The notes under the pieces were generated by a model, which was not told the DNA's origin, made no database searches, and was given only the letters and a program-made list of their open reading frames with translations. From the NCBI GenBank assembly GCA_947460565.1, contig CANHJJ010000143.1, forward strand, positions 1 through 5,595: a stretch of DNA of 5,595 nucleotides, read 5' to 3'. This document shows, in pieces, positions 1 to 5,588 of the stretch (position 1 is its first letter; each line of letters opens with the position of its first letter). This DNA comes from Bacteroidota bacterium. Its GTDB lineage: Bacteria; Bacteroidota; Bacteroidia; UKL13-3. The position numbers and the translations under genes are program-made.

Positions 1-6
1 AAAGTT

Positions 7-1443
7 ATGAGCGAAAAGACATGTGAAGGAGTTTGGAACAATATTGTCAAGATAATACAGGACAATGTTCCACCTCAAAGTTTTAAAACATGGTTTGAAC
101 CCATCAAATCAATCAAATTAGATAACAAAGTATTAACAATACAAGTTCCTAGTCAATTCTTTTACGAATGGTTGGAAGAACATTATGTTACATTGTTGAA
201 AAGAGCTTTAAAACAAGAATTAGGAGCAGGCTCTCGTTTAGAGTATAATATAATAGTAGAAAACGCTACATCCAACTCAGCACCTTATGTAATGAACTTA
301 CCGGGTAGCAACAATGCCAAATCGGATAGCCAAAACATTGGTGTGCCTTTAAACCTTAACCCAGGTATCAAAAACCCATTTATTATTCCGGGATTAAAAA
401 AGGTAAATATCGACTCAAACCTAAACTCTAATCTTACTTTTGATAATTTCATTGAAGGAGATTGTAACAGATTGGCGCGCGCTGCAGGTTTATCTGTAGC
501 AGCTAAGCCAGGTGGAACTTCGTTTAACCCTTTAATGATTTTTAGCGAAACGGGTATGGGTAAAACCCATTTGGTGCAAGCCATTGGTAACATGATTAAG
601 CAAAACAGCAAAAACAAAATTGTGCTGTATGTGCCTATCGAAAAGTTTACCAACCAATTTGTTGATTCGGTTAAAAATAACTCAAACCAAGATTTCTTAA
701 ACTTCTACCAACAAGTAGATGTGTTGATAGTGGATGATGTTCAGTTTTTAGAAAACAAACAAAAAACACAAGAGATTTTCTTTACTATTTTCAATCACCT
801 TCACCAACAAGGTAAACAACTTATATTAACTAGCGATAGAGCGCCTAAAGACCTAAAAGGAATGGACGAGCGCTTGTTAAGTCGCTTCAAATGGGGACTT
901 TCAGCAGATATTCAAGTGCCTGATTTTGAAACACGCCAAGCCATACTTGAGCACATGATGTACAATGATGGTATCAACCTTCATAAAGATGTGGTAGAAT
1001 ATGTAGCACATAACATCAATACCAATGTGCGCGAATTACAAGGTGCTTTGGTAAGTTTATTGGCACAAGCTTCGCTTAACCGCAAAGAGGTGACCATTGA
1101 TTTGGCTAAGCAAATCCTTAAAAATTTTGTTAAAAACAGTTCACGCGAAATTTCGATTGAGTTTATACAAAAACTGGTTTGCGATTATTTCCAAATTCCA
1201 GTGGAGCATGTAAAATCAAAAACTCGTAAACGTGAGATTGTACAAGCCCGTCAAATCAGTATGTTTTATGCTAAGGATTTAACCAAATCATCGCTTAAAA
1301 CCATCGGAATGCACTTTGGAGGTCGAGATCACTCAACAGTTATTCATGCTTGCCAAACGGTAAATGATTTAATTGAAACAGACAAAAAATTCAGAGCCGA
1401 TATTGAAGAAATAGGCAAAAGAATAAAAATGAATTTAGTTTAA
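7..1443 (+). CDS. dnaA: Chromosomal replication initiator protein DnaA
   Basis: DnaA is an AAA+ ATPase that binds DnaA boxes at oriC, melts the origin and helps load the helicase. At 478 residues it has family length and all four domains. Residues 1-85 are domain I (CEGVWNNI, then SFKTWFEPI). Residues about 86-143 are a short Asn-rich linker. The AAA+ core follows, with the P-loop at 180-187 (SETGMGKT), Walker B at 241-248 (IVDDVQFL), sensor 1 at 272-277 (LILTSD), the box VII arginine in ERLLSRFKWGL (288-298) and sensor 2 NVRELQGAL (340-348). The C-terminal DNA-binding domain carries GGRDHSTVIHAC at 438-449. The P-loop is unusual: the usual GG pair is SE. The ATG at base 7 gives the expected N-terminus; only six upstream bases are visible, so its promoter is outside the window. 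A terminator follows 4 nt after the stop, so it is probably not co-transcribed with hflX. Identity is very secure. Confidence 0.98.
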   Translation: MSEKTCEGVWNNIVKIIQDNVPPQSFKTWFEPIKSIKLDNKVLTIQVPSQFFYEWLEEHYVTLLKRALKQELGAGSRLEYNIIVENATSNSAPYVMNLPGSNNAKSDSQNIGVPLNLNPGIKNPFIIPGLKKVNIDSNLNSNLTFDNFIEGDCNRLARAAGLSVAAKPGGTSFNPLMIFSETGMGKTHLVQAIGNMIKQNSKNKIVLYVPIEKFTNQFVDSVKNNSNQDFLNFYQQVDVLIVDDVQFLENKQKTQEIFFTIFNHLHQQGKQLILTSDRAPKDLKGMDERLLSRFKWGLSADIQVPDFETRQAILEHMMYNDGINLHKDVVEYVAHNINTNVRELQGALVSLLAQASLNRKEVTIDLAKQILKNFVKNSSREISIEFIQKLVCDYFQIPVEHVKSKTRKREIVQARQISMFYAKDLTKSSLKTIGMHFGGRDHSTVIHACQTVNDLIETDKKFRADIEEIGKRIKMNLV

Positions 1444-1447
1444 TTTG

Positions 1448-1477
1448 AAAAGCCAATCAGTGATGATTGGCTTTTTT
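1448..1477 (+). terminator. Intrinsic terminator of dnaA
   Basis: A perfect 12-bp stem (AAAAGCCAATCA at 1448-1459 with TGATTGGCTTTT at 1464-1475) closes a GTGA loop, which is of the stable GNRA type, and runs into six T residues (1472-1477). It starts 4 nt after the dnaA stop codon. The A run on the left arm gives a shorter T tract on the opposite strand, so some bidirectional activity is possible, but no gene in the window converges on it. Confidence 0.92.
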
Positions 1478-1537
1478 ATGCTGTTGTTTTGATTCTGCCT
1501 TCGGTTGGTATTATCAAGAACATGATTTTAGATGTTG

Positions 1538-1552
1538 AACCCCTTCAGGGTT
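1538..1552. repeat. Hairpin 1 of intergenic chain (ACCC-CTTCA-GGGT type)
   Basis: The arms AACCC (1538-1542) and GGGTT (1548-1552) flank the 5-nt loop CTTCA. A near copy, with loop CTTTA, lies 68 bases downstream at 1605-1621, so the two bracket the stronger hairpin at 1574-1594. Too short a stem to be a terminator, and no T tract follows. Confidence 0.6.
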
Positions 1553-1573
1553 ATGTATTGTTTTTGCCATTAT

Positions 1574-1594
1574 GCCGTAGGTTTCACCTACGGC
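1574..1594. repeat. Hairpin 2 of intergenic chain (9-bp stem)
   Basis: A perfect 9-bp inverted repeat, GCCGTAGGT (1574-1582) and ACCTACGGC (1586-1594), with a 3-nt TTC loop. The core GTAGGTTTCACCTAC resembles palindromic intergenic sequences I recall from Bacteroidota genomes, but that recollection is unchecked. Confidence 0.7.
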
Positions 1595-1604
1595 TATGAT
1601 TATT

Positions 1605-1621
1605 TTACCCCTTTAGGGTAA
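1605..1621. repeat. Hairpin 3 of intergenic chain (copy of hairpin 1)
   Basis: The arms TTACCC (1605-1610) and GGGTAA (1616-1621) flank the loop CTTTA. It shares the core ACCCCTTYAGGGT with hairpin 1. The outermost bases differ between the copies, yet each copy keeps its own pairing (AA with TT against TTA with TAA). Confidence 0.6.
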
Positions 1622-1630
1622 GCAAGTCTT

Positions 1631-1668
1631 TTGGCGTTGCTCTTCGGGATTTGCAATCCCGAAGCCAA
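1631..1668. repeat. Hairpin 4 of intergenic chain (10-bp stem, TGC loop)
   Basis: The core is a perfect 10-bp stem, CTTCGGGATT (1642-1651) and AATCCCGAAG (1655-1664), with the loop TGC. An outer TTGG (1631-1634) can pair with CCAA (1665-1668) across a 7-nt left bulge. This is the strongest stem of the chain. It shares the core GGATTTGCAATCC with hairpin 5. Confidence 0.7.
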
Positions 1669-1673
1669 TAACT

Positions 1674-1690
1674 GCGGATTTGCAATCCGC
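1674..1690. repeat. Hairpin 5 of intergenic chain (twin of hairpin 4)
   Basis: A 7-bp stem, GCGGATT (1674-1680) and AATCCGC (1684-1690), carries the same TGC loop as hairpin 4, 29 bases downstream of it. Where the two stems differ, both sides have changed together, so pairing is kept. Confidence 0.7.
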
Positions 1691-1729
1691 CTATATATAA
1701 CATCCATCATAGGATAATAGTCCTCAATT

Positions 1730-1745
1730 CCTGAATGCCTTCAGG
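1730..1745. repeat. Hairpin 6 of intergenic chain
   Basis: The arms CCTGAA (1730-1735) and TTCAGG (1740-1745) flank a TGCC loop. It ends the chain. A weaker 4-bp dyad (AGGA 1711-1714, TCCT 1721-1724) lies just before it. There is no T tract, so it is unlikely to be a terminator. Confidence 0.5.
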
Positions 1746-1770
1746 TGTATAAACTCCATGATATTACCCA

Positions 1771-1812
1771 TTTTGTGTTCGCTTATTTATTCATATTATT
1801 GTAAGCACAAAA
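1771..1812. promoter_or_regulatory. Imperfect dyad around the hflX promoter, possible operator
   Basis: TTTTGT (1771-1776) and GCTTA (1781-1785), separated by a 4-nt GTTC bulge, pair with TAAGC (1802-1806) and ACAAAA (1807-1812). Alternatively, TTTTGTG (1771-1777) pairs with CACAAAA (1806-1812) without a bulge. The arms span the candidate -33 box and the likely transcription start, which would suit a repressor site or a leader structure. That role is inference from position alone. Confidence 0.3.
1772..1801 (+). promoter_or_regulatory. Candidate Bacteroidota-type promoter for hflX-menI-menF
   Basis: TTTG at 1772-1775 and TATTATTG at 1794-1801 are 18 nt apart. They fit the Bacteroidota -33 (TTTG) and -7 (TAnnTTTG) pattern, with one mismatch in the -7 box. 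The start of transcription would fall near 1805-1808, giving an A-rich leader of about 30 nt before the hflX ATG. It lies after the dnaA terminator, as expected for a separate transcription unit. No experimental support is visible. Confidence 0.42.
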
Positions 1813-1835
1813 CACAATAGATATAGAACCATAGG

Positions 1836-3035
1836 ATGCCCAAATTATACGATACCCAGAAGAAACAAGAGAAAGCCGTATTGGTGGGTGTTAATCTGCA
1901 AGGACAGAAAATTGAACAAGCCGAAGAATACTTAGACGAATTGGCTTTTTTGGCTCATACTGCCGGTGCAGTGGTGGCTAAAAAATTCATGCAACGACTA
2001 CCCTATCCAAACCCACGTACTTTTATTGGTGAAGGAAAATTAGAAGAAGTAGTAGAATATGTGCAAGCCCATGAAATTGATATGGTGATTTTTGATGATG
2101 AATTATCGCCCTCACAAATCCGAAACCTTGAACACAATATAAAATGCAAAATCCTCGACCGCAGCAATCTTATCTTAGATATTTTTGCTAGCAGGGCTCG
2201 TTCTGCACAATCAAAATTCCAAGTTGAATTGGCACAAGCACAGTACCTATTACCTCGTTTGACTCGTATGTGGGGACACTTAACAAAACATGCCGGGGGT
2301 ATTGGCACAAGAGGTCCAGGTGAATCCGAAATCGAAACAGATAGAAGGGCATTGCGTGGTATCATTACCAAGTTGAAAGAACGCTTGGATGTGGTAGACA
2401 AGCAAGCCGAAACGCGCAGAAAAAACAGAGATGAAAAGGTGCGTGTGGCCTTGGTGGGATATACCAATGTGGGCAAATCAACAATCATGAATTTATTGAG
2501 CAAATCCAACGTCTTTGCTGAAGATAAGCTATTTGCGACATTGGATTCAACCGTTAGAAAAGTGGTGTTTGATAACATCCCTTTTCTGCTAAGTGATACG
2601 GTTGGTTTTATTAGAAAATTACCTCATCAACTGGTTGAATGTTTTAAGTCGACCTTGGATGAAATCAGAGAAGCAGATGTGTTATTGCATGTGGTAGATG
2701 TGAGTCATCCAAACTTTGAAGAACAAATTTTGGTGGTGAATAAAACCCTTCAAGAAATAAAAGCGGGAGATAAACCCACGCTCATTATCTTCAATAAAAT
2801 TGATAACTTAAAGGAGCCGCTTGAGATAGATTTTGATGAATTTGGCAATGAAGAGCCTTACATTGATAGATTAAAAAGAACTTGGATGGCTAAAGAAAAT
2901 ACACCTGTTATTTTCCTATCGGCTGAAAAGAAAATAAATATTGCTGAGTTAAGAGATACCATTAAAAATATGGTAATTAATGTGTCGGGCAAGACCATTC
3001 ATACCTTATATGATATTCAAACAGAAGAAATATAA
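1836..3035 (+). CDS. hflX: GTPase HflX, ribosome-splitting factor
   Basis: HflX is a cytoplasmic GTPase that binds the 50S subunit and splits stalled or stressed 70S ribosomes. The 399 residues show the family order. An N-terminal HflX domain (about 15-190) includes NPRTFIGEGKLEE (59-71) and the signature GIGTRGPGESEIETDRR (155-171), with a helical linker to about 200. The G domain follows: G1 GYTNVGKS (208-215), the G2 region FATLDST (233-239), G3 DTVG (254-257), G4 NKID (320-323) and G5 SA (362-363). About 30 charged residues lie between G4 and G5 (324-356), longer than in compact G domains. The start is fixed well: an in-frame TAG lies 10 nt upstream (1824-1826) and the next Met is residue 52. 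There is no Shine-Dalgarno sequence. It is the first gene of a tight run; the thioesterase ATG comes 2 nt after its stop. It is not beside hfq or hflK/hflC as in E. coli. Confidence 0.97.
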   Translation: MPKLYDTQKKQEKAVLVGVNLQGQKIEQAEEYLDELAFLAHTAGAVVAKKFMQRLPYPNPRTFIGEGKLEEVVEYVQAHEIDMVIFDDELSPSQIRNLEHNIKCKILDRSNLILDIFASRARSAQSKFQVELAQAQYLLPRLTRMWGHLTKHAGGIGTRGPGESEIETDRRALRGIITKLKERLDVVDKQAETRRKNRDEKVRVALVGYTNVGKSTIMNLLSKSNVFAEDKLFATLDSTVRKVVFDNIPFLLSDTVGFIRKLPHQLVECFKSTLDEIREADVLLHVVDVSHPNFEEQILVVNKTLQEIKAGDKPTLIIFNKIDNLKEPLEIDFDEFGNEEPYIDRLKRTWMAKENTPVIFLSAEKKINIAELRDTIKNMVINVSGKTIHTLYDIQTEEI

Positions 3036-3037
3036 AC

Positions 3038-3481
3038 ATGAGTATATTTAAGTTGGAGGGTGTTACCCTTGAAGCCATGATGGAACGCAACCGCAACACT
3101 TGTAGTGAGTGGATGGGCATTGAGTTTATCGAGATTGGTGAAGATTTTTTATTGGCACGTATGCCCGTTGACCATAGAACCATTCAGCCTTTGGGCGTGG
3201 TAAACGGTGGTGCCTTTTGTGTATTGGCAGAAACAGTGGGCAGCTTGGCTGCTAACATCTGTATAGATAGAGAGCAGTTTGTGGCAGTAGGTTTAGATAT
3301 CAATGCCAATCATATTCGCTCGGCTCACAAAGGTTGGGTATATGGCAAAGCCACACCTTATCATTTGGGCAAAACCACCCAAGTATGGGAGATAAAAATT
3401 ACGGATGATGAGGGTAAGCTATGCTGTATTAGTCGCTTGACCATGTCTGTAATACCAAAGCCTAGCACCCCTTTTAAATAG
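3038..3481 (+). CDS. menI: Hotdog-fold thioesterase, probable 1,4-dihydroxy-2-naphthoyl-CoA hydrolase (MenI/YdiI type)
   Basis: This probably hydrolyses 1,4-dihydroxy-2-naphthoyl-CoA to the free acid in menaquinone synthesis. The 147 residues form one hotdog domain of the PaaI/YdiI clade and follow E. coli YdiI along nearly the whole length as I recall it: TLEAM near the start, MPVDHRTIQPLG (42-53), VLAETVGS (62-69), GLDINANHIRSAHKG (85-99) and a LCCISRLT end (128-135). By that alignment Gln50 and Glu65 match the catalytic Gln48 and Glu63 of YdiI. The active-site His54 of YdiI is replaced by Asn56 (NGG instead of HGG). There is no signal peptide, so it should be cytoplasmic. It sits 2 nt after hflX and 9 nt before a menF-type gene, which supports the menaquinone role. 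Because this clade is promiscuous, hydrolysis of another aryl-CoA, or EntH-like proofreading, remains possible. Confidence 0.85.
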   Translation: MSIFKLEGVTLEAMMERNRNTCSEWMGIEFIEIGEDFLLARMPVDHRTIQPLGVVNGGAFCVLAETVGSLAANICIDREQFVAVGLDINANHIRSAHKGWVYGKATPYHLGKTTQVWEIKITDDEGKLCCISRLTMSVIPKPSTPFK

Positions 3482-3490
3482 TATTTGTAG

Positions 3491-4489
3491 ATGCAGGCCT
3501 TTGCTTTGTTCAAACTTCCAAAGTCGGATAAAATTTATTTTATCAAAGGGCAGATAAGTGCTGATTTGGAAAGTATTGACTTTGCTGATAAACAAACGCG
3601 TTTTGTTATCTCGCCTTTTGCACAACAAAACAGAGCCTTTGTAATAAAACCAGATGAAATAAATGAATGGACAGGAGAGACATTTGATTTAAAATATCAC
3701 AATGATCCACAAGAAAGTGGAACCAGGTCTGAGTATATCAATTATGTGCAACATGCAGTTGACACCTTAATCTCGCATTCAGATATACATAAGTTTGTAG
3801 CTGCAAGGGTTAAAAACATTGATAAGCCTAATGATTTCAATGCTTTTGACTTGTTTGATAAACTTACTCAAAACTATTCATCTGCCTTTACTTATTTGCT
3901 TACTTCTGAAATAACAGGTACATGGATAGGTGCAAGTCCTGAGTTGTTATTGCATCATCAAAATAAGGTATTGACAACCGTAGCATTGGCAGGTACATTA
4001 GCCAACGAGCAATCAAGTACATGGACTGATAAGGAGATAAAAGAGCAGCAATGGGTTGAAGATTTTATCTATGAAACCTTGTTGCCTTATTCCGAAGCCC
4101 TTGAAAAAAGCCAAACTGAAACCATAAGTTCTGGAGAATTAAGACACCTGAAATCAACTTTCACAGCTATATTAAAGCCAGAGCAAAACTCAGTAGGAGA
4201 GGTATTGTCTCAATTGAATCCAACCCCTGCTGTATGTGGCCTTCCGCAAGATGTGGCATATCATTTTATTATGAAAATGGAGGGAATGGAAAGGCAGTTG
4301 TATAGTGGTTTTGTTGGACTATTGAATCTTGAAGAACAAACACATTTGTATGTGAATATACGTTGTGCCCAGATTTTCGAGAAGCAGATAAATCAATTTG
4401 CAGGTGCAGGCATTACATCTTCATCCGTTCCTGAAAAAGAATGGTTGGAAACAGAAAATAAAATGGCCGCTATTGGCAAGTTTTTGTAA
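3491..4489 (+). CDS. menF: Isochorismate synthase (MenF/EntC type, short form)
   Basis: It isomerises chorismate to isochorismate with Mg2+, the entry step of menaquinone synthesis. The chorismate-binding fold covers about residues 78-332: HKFVAAR (100-106), WIGASPELLL (145-154), ALAGT (165-169), EQQWVEDFI (185-193), LRHLKSTF (217-224), NPTPAVCGLP (243-252), YSGFVG (271-276), NIRCAQI (289-295) and AGAGI with EWLET (304-321). Lys101 and Glu151 are 50 residues apart, as are the catalytic base Lys147 and acid Glu197 of EntC. Lysine at the first site argues for water as nucleophile rather than the ammonia used by anthranilate synthase. Its 332 residues are fewer than the roughly 390-430 of EntC and E. 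coli MenF; the shortfall is in the N-terminal part and in the loop after ALAGT. A TAG directly before the ATG fixes the start. It lies 9 nt after the thioesterase gene. Since the window shows no siderophore genes, menaquinone is the likelier use. Confidence 0.92.
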   Translation: MQAFALFKLPKSDKIYFIKGQISADLESIDFADKQTRFVISPFAQQNRAFVIKPDEINEWTGETFDLKYHNDPQESGTRSEYINYVQHAVDTLISHSDIHKFVAARVKNIDKPNDFNAFDLFDKLTQNYSSAFTYLLTSEITGTWIGASPELLLHHQNKVLTTVALAGTLANEQSSTWTDKEIKEQQWVEDFIYETLLPYSEALEKSQTETISSGELRHLKSTFTAILKPEQNSVGEVLSQLNPTPAVCGLPQDVAYHFIMKMEGMERQLYSGFVGLLNLEEQTHLYVNIRCAQIFEKQINQFAGAGITSSSVPEKEWLETENKMAAIGKFL

Positions 4490-4514
4490 AGACATCTTCT
4501 TGAAAACATAATTA

Positions 4515-4530
4515 TCATTAATTCATTAAT
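4515..4530. repeat. Tandem 8-bp repeat in the rsmH-like promoter
   Basis: TCATTAAT occurs twice, head to tail (4515-4522 and 4523-4530), ending inside the candidate -7 box 9 nt before the ATG. A change in copy number would alter promoter spacing by 8 bp. Low-complexity A/T sequence could produce this by chance. Confidence 0.6.
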
Positions 4531-4534
4531 TTTG
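4527..4534 (+). promoter_or_regulatory. Candidate -7 box of the rsmH-like gene, nearly leaderless
   Basis: TAATTTTG matches the Bacteroidota -7 consensus TAnnTTTG exactly. It ends only 4 nt before the ATG at 4539, so transcription would start at or within a few bases of the start codon. The nearest upstream TTG (4500-4502) is 24 nt away, somewhat longer than usual for a -33 partner, so the promoter is half supported. No terminator precedes it, so read-through from menF is also possible. Confidence 0.42.
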
Positions 4535-4538
4535 TAAC

Positions 4539-5588
4539 ATGGAGAATCCAGATTCTAAGCCACCTCGCAGAGTGCGATATAAGGGAACCCACCCAAAGAC
4601 TTTCAAAGAGAAATATAAGGAATTACAACCTGAACTTTATGCTGAAGATATTGAAAAAGTGTTACAGAAAGGCTATACCCCAGCAGGAATGCATCGGTCA
4701 ATCTGTGTTAATGAAATCATGGATTTTCTTAAAGTGCAACCGGGCCAAATAGGTATGGATGCTACCCTTGGTTATGGTGGACATAGTTTAGAAATTCTAA
4801 AGGTACTAAGCCACAAAGGTAAATTATATGCCACAGATGTAGACCCGCTAGAATTGCCAAGAACCAAAGAAAGACTGGAGAAGCAGGGTTTTGGAGAAGC
4901 AGATATTGTGATTAAGAAAATGAATTTTGCGGGTATAGATTTGATTGTTGAAGAAGCGGGATTGTTGAATTTTGTATTGGCAGATTTAGGTGTTTCATCA
5001 ATGCAAATTGATAACCCAGATAGGGGATTTTCATTAAAAGTAGATGGACCATTGGATTTAAGATTGAACCCACAAAACGGAAAATCCGCAGCAAGGTTGT
5101 TAGAAAATATTTCGCAACAACGCTTGGAAGAAATATTGATTGAAAATTCAGATGAACCTTATGCAGATGTGATTGCGGAGGCTATCATAAAGAATATTAA
5201 AAGTGGAAACAAAATTCAAACCACCACACAGCTGAAGGATTGTATAAAAGGGGCGCTTGATTTTTTTCCTCCCTCAGAAAGTAAAGACATGATTAAGAAG
5301 TCGTGTCAAAGAACTTTTCAAGCATTGCGCATAGAAGTAAATGATGAGTTCGGGGTATTGAACGCCTTTCTTCAAAAACTGCCAGATGCTTTAGCAGTTG
5401 GAGGTAGGGTAGCCATTTTATCATTTCACTCAGGTGAGGATCGTAGGGTAAAAAAAGCTTTTCAAGCATTTTATAGACAAGGTATATACAGTGAAATCTC
5501 ACCTGAACCCATTAGGCCAAGTGCAGAAGAAGTGGCAAGCAACCCAAGGGCAAGATCTGCTAAGTTACGCTGGGCTATTAAGGCTTAA
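4539..5588 (+). CDS. rsmH: RsmH/MraW-family SAM-dependent methyltransferase with N-terminal extension
   Basis: RsmH proper methylates N4 of C1402 in 16S rRNA. The core (about residues 51-349) keeps the family motifs in order: SAM-binding DATLGYGGHS (74-83), DVDPLELP (100-107), DLGVSSMQID (149-158), RGFS (162-165), DGPLDLRLN (169-177), TFQALRIEVNDE (259-270), LSFHSGEDRRVK (294-305) and NPRARSAKLR (335-344). Three differences stand out from canonical RsmH: a basic extension of about 50 residues (PPRRVRYKG, then FKEKYKEL), LDLRLN where LDMRMD is usual, and SFHSGEDR where SFHSLEDR is usual. An in-frame TAA at 4527-4529 rules out a longer start, and Met51 would give a canonical-length protein. I prefer ATG 4539 because I recall similarly extended homologues. 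The gene is not in an mraZ-rsmH-ftsL cluster, so it is probably a second, paralogous copy and its RNA target is uncertain. Another ATG lies 3 nt after its stop (5592), perhaps the next gene. Confidence 0.88.
   Translation: MENPDSKPPRRVRYKGTHPKTFKEKYKELQPELYAEDIEKVLQKGYTPAGMHRSICVNEIMDFLKVQPGQIGMDATLGYGGHSLEILKVLSHKGKLYATDVDPLELPRTKERLEKQGFGEADIVIKKMNFAGIDLIVEEAGLLNFVLADLGVSSMQIDNPDRGFSLKVDGPLDLRLNPQNGKSAARLLENISQQRLEEILIENSDEPYADVIAEAIIKNIKSGNKIQTTTQLKDCIKGALDFFPPSESKDMIKKSCQRTFQALRIEVNDEFGVLNAFLQKLPDALAVGGRVAILSFHSGEDRRVKKAFQAFYRQGIYSEISPEPIRPSAEEVASNPRARSAKLRWAIKA

Larger units (their letters stand above)
1478..1835. other. Gene-free spacer between dnaA and hflX
   Basis: No credible coding sequence lies here. 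The ATGs at 1478 and 1553 open frames of only 4 and 22 codons. The stretch divides into three parts. Bases 1478-1537 show nothing recognisable. Bases 1538-1745 are a run of six short palindromes. Bases 1746-1835 hold a candidate hflX promoter and a dyad. I looked for DnaA boxes (TTATCCACA) because of the adjacent dnaA. The best matches, TTATCAAGA at 1511 and the reverse-strand ATAGGATAA near 1709, are poor and isolated, so there is no support for an origin. Confidence 0.75.

Noticed and set aside
285..653. Open frame of 122 codons on the minus strand inside dnaA
   Set aside because: It lies wholly within a secure gene, has no recognisable domain, and its frame is a shadow of the dnaA codons.
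1553..1621. A 22-codon open frame starting at ATG 1553
   Set aside because: It simply reads through hairpins 2 and 3, ends inside the repeat, has no start signal, and resembles no protein. It is a by-product of the palindromes.
1642..1690. The twin hairpins as rho-independent terminators or a riboswitch
   Set aside because: Neither hairpin is followed by a T tract, the dnaA terminator lies upstream and the likely hflX promoter downstream, so they are probably outside both transcripts. No known riboswitch core was recognised.
1478..1835. Possible oriC beside dnaA
   Set aside because: The best DnaA-box-like sites (TTATCAAGA at 1511, reverse-strand ATAGGATAA near 1709) match TTATCCACA at only about 6-7 of 9 positions and are not clustered. 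There is no distinct AT-rich melting tract next to them.
2003..2578. Open frame of 191 codons on the minus strand inside hflX
   Set aside because: It is long but fully antisense to a well-conserved GTPase coding region, shows low-complexity Ser/Arg/Leu content, and carries no motif.
3491..4489. Anthranilate or aminodeoxychorismate synthase (TrpE/PabB) instead of isochorismate synthase
   Set aside because: Lys101 occupies the site that marks isochorismate-type enzymes, the protein is too short for TrpE, no TrpG/PabA partner is adjacent, and a MenI-type gene is next to it.
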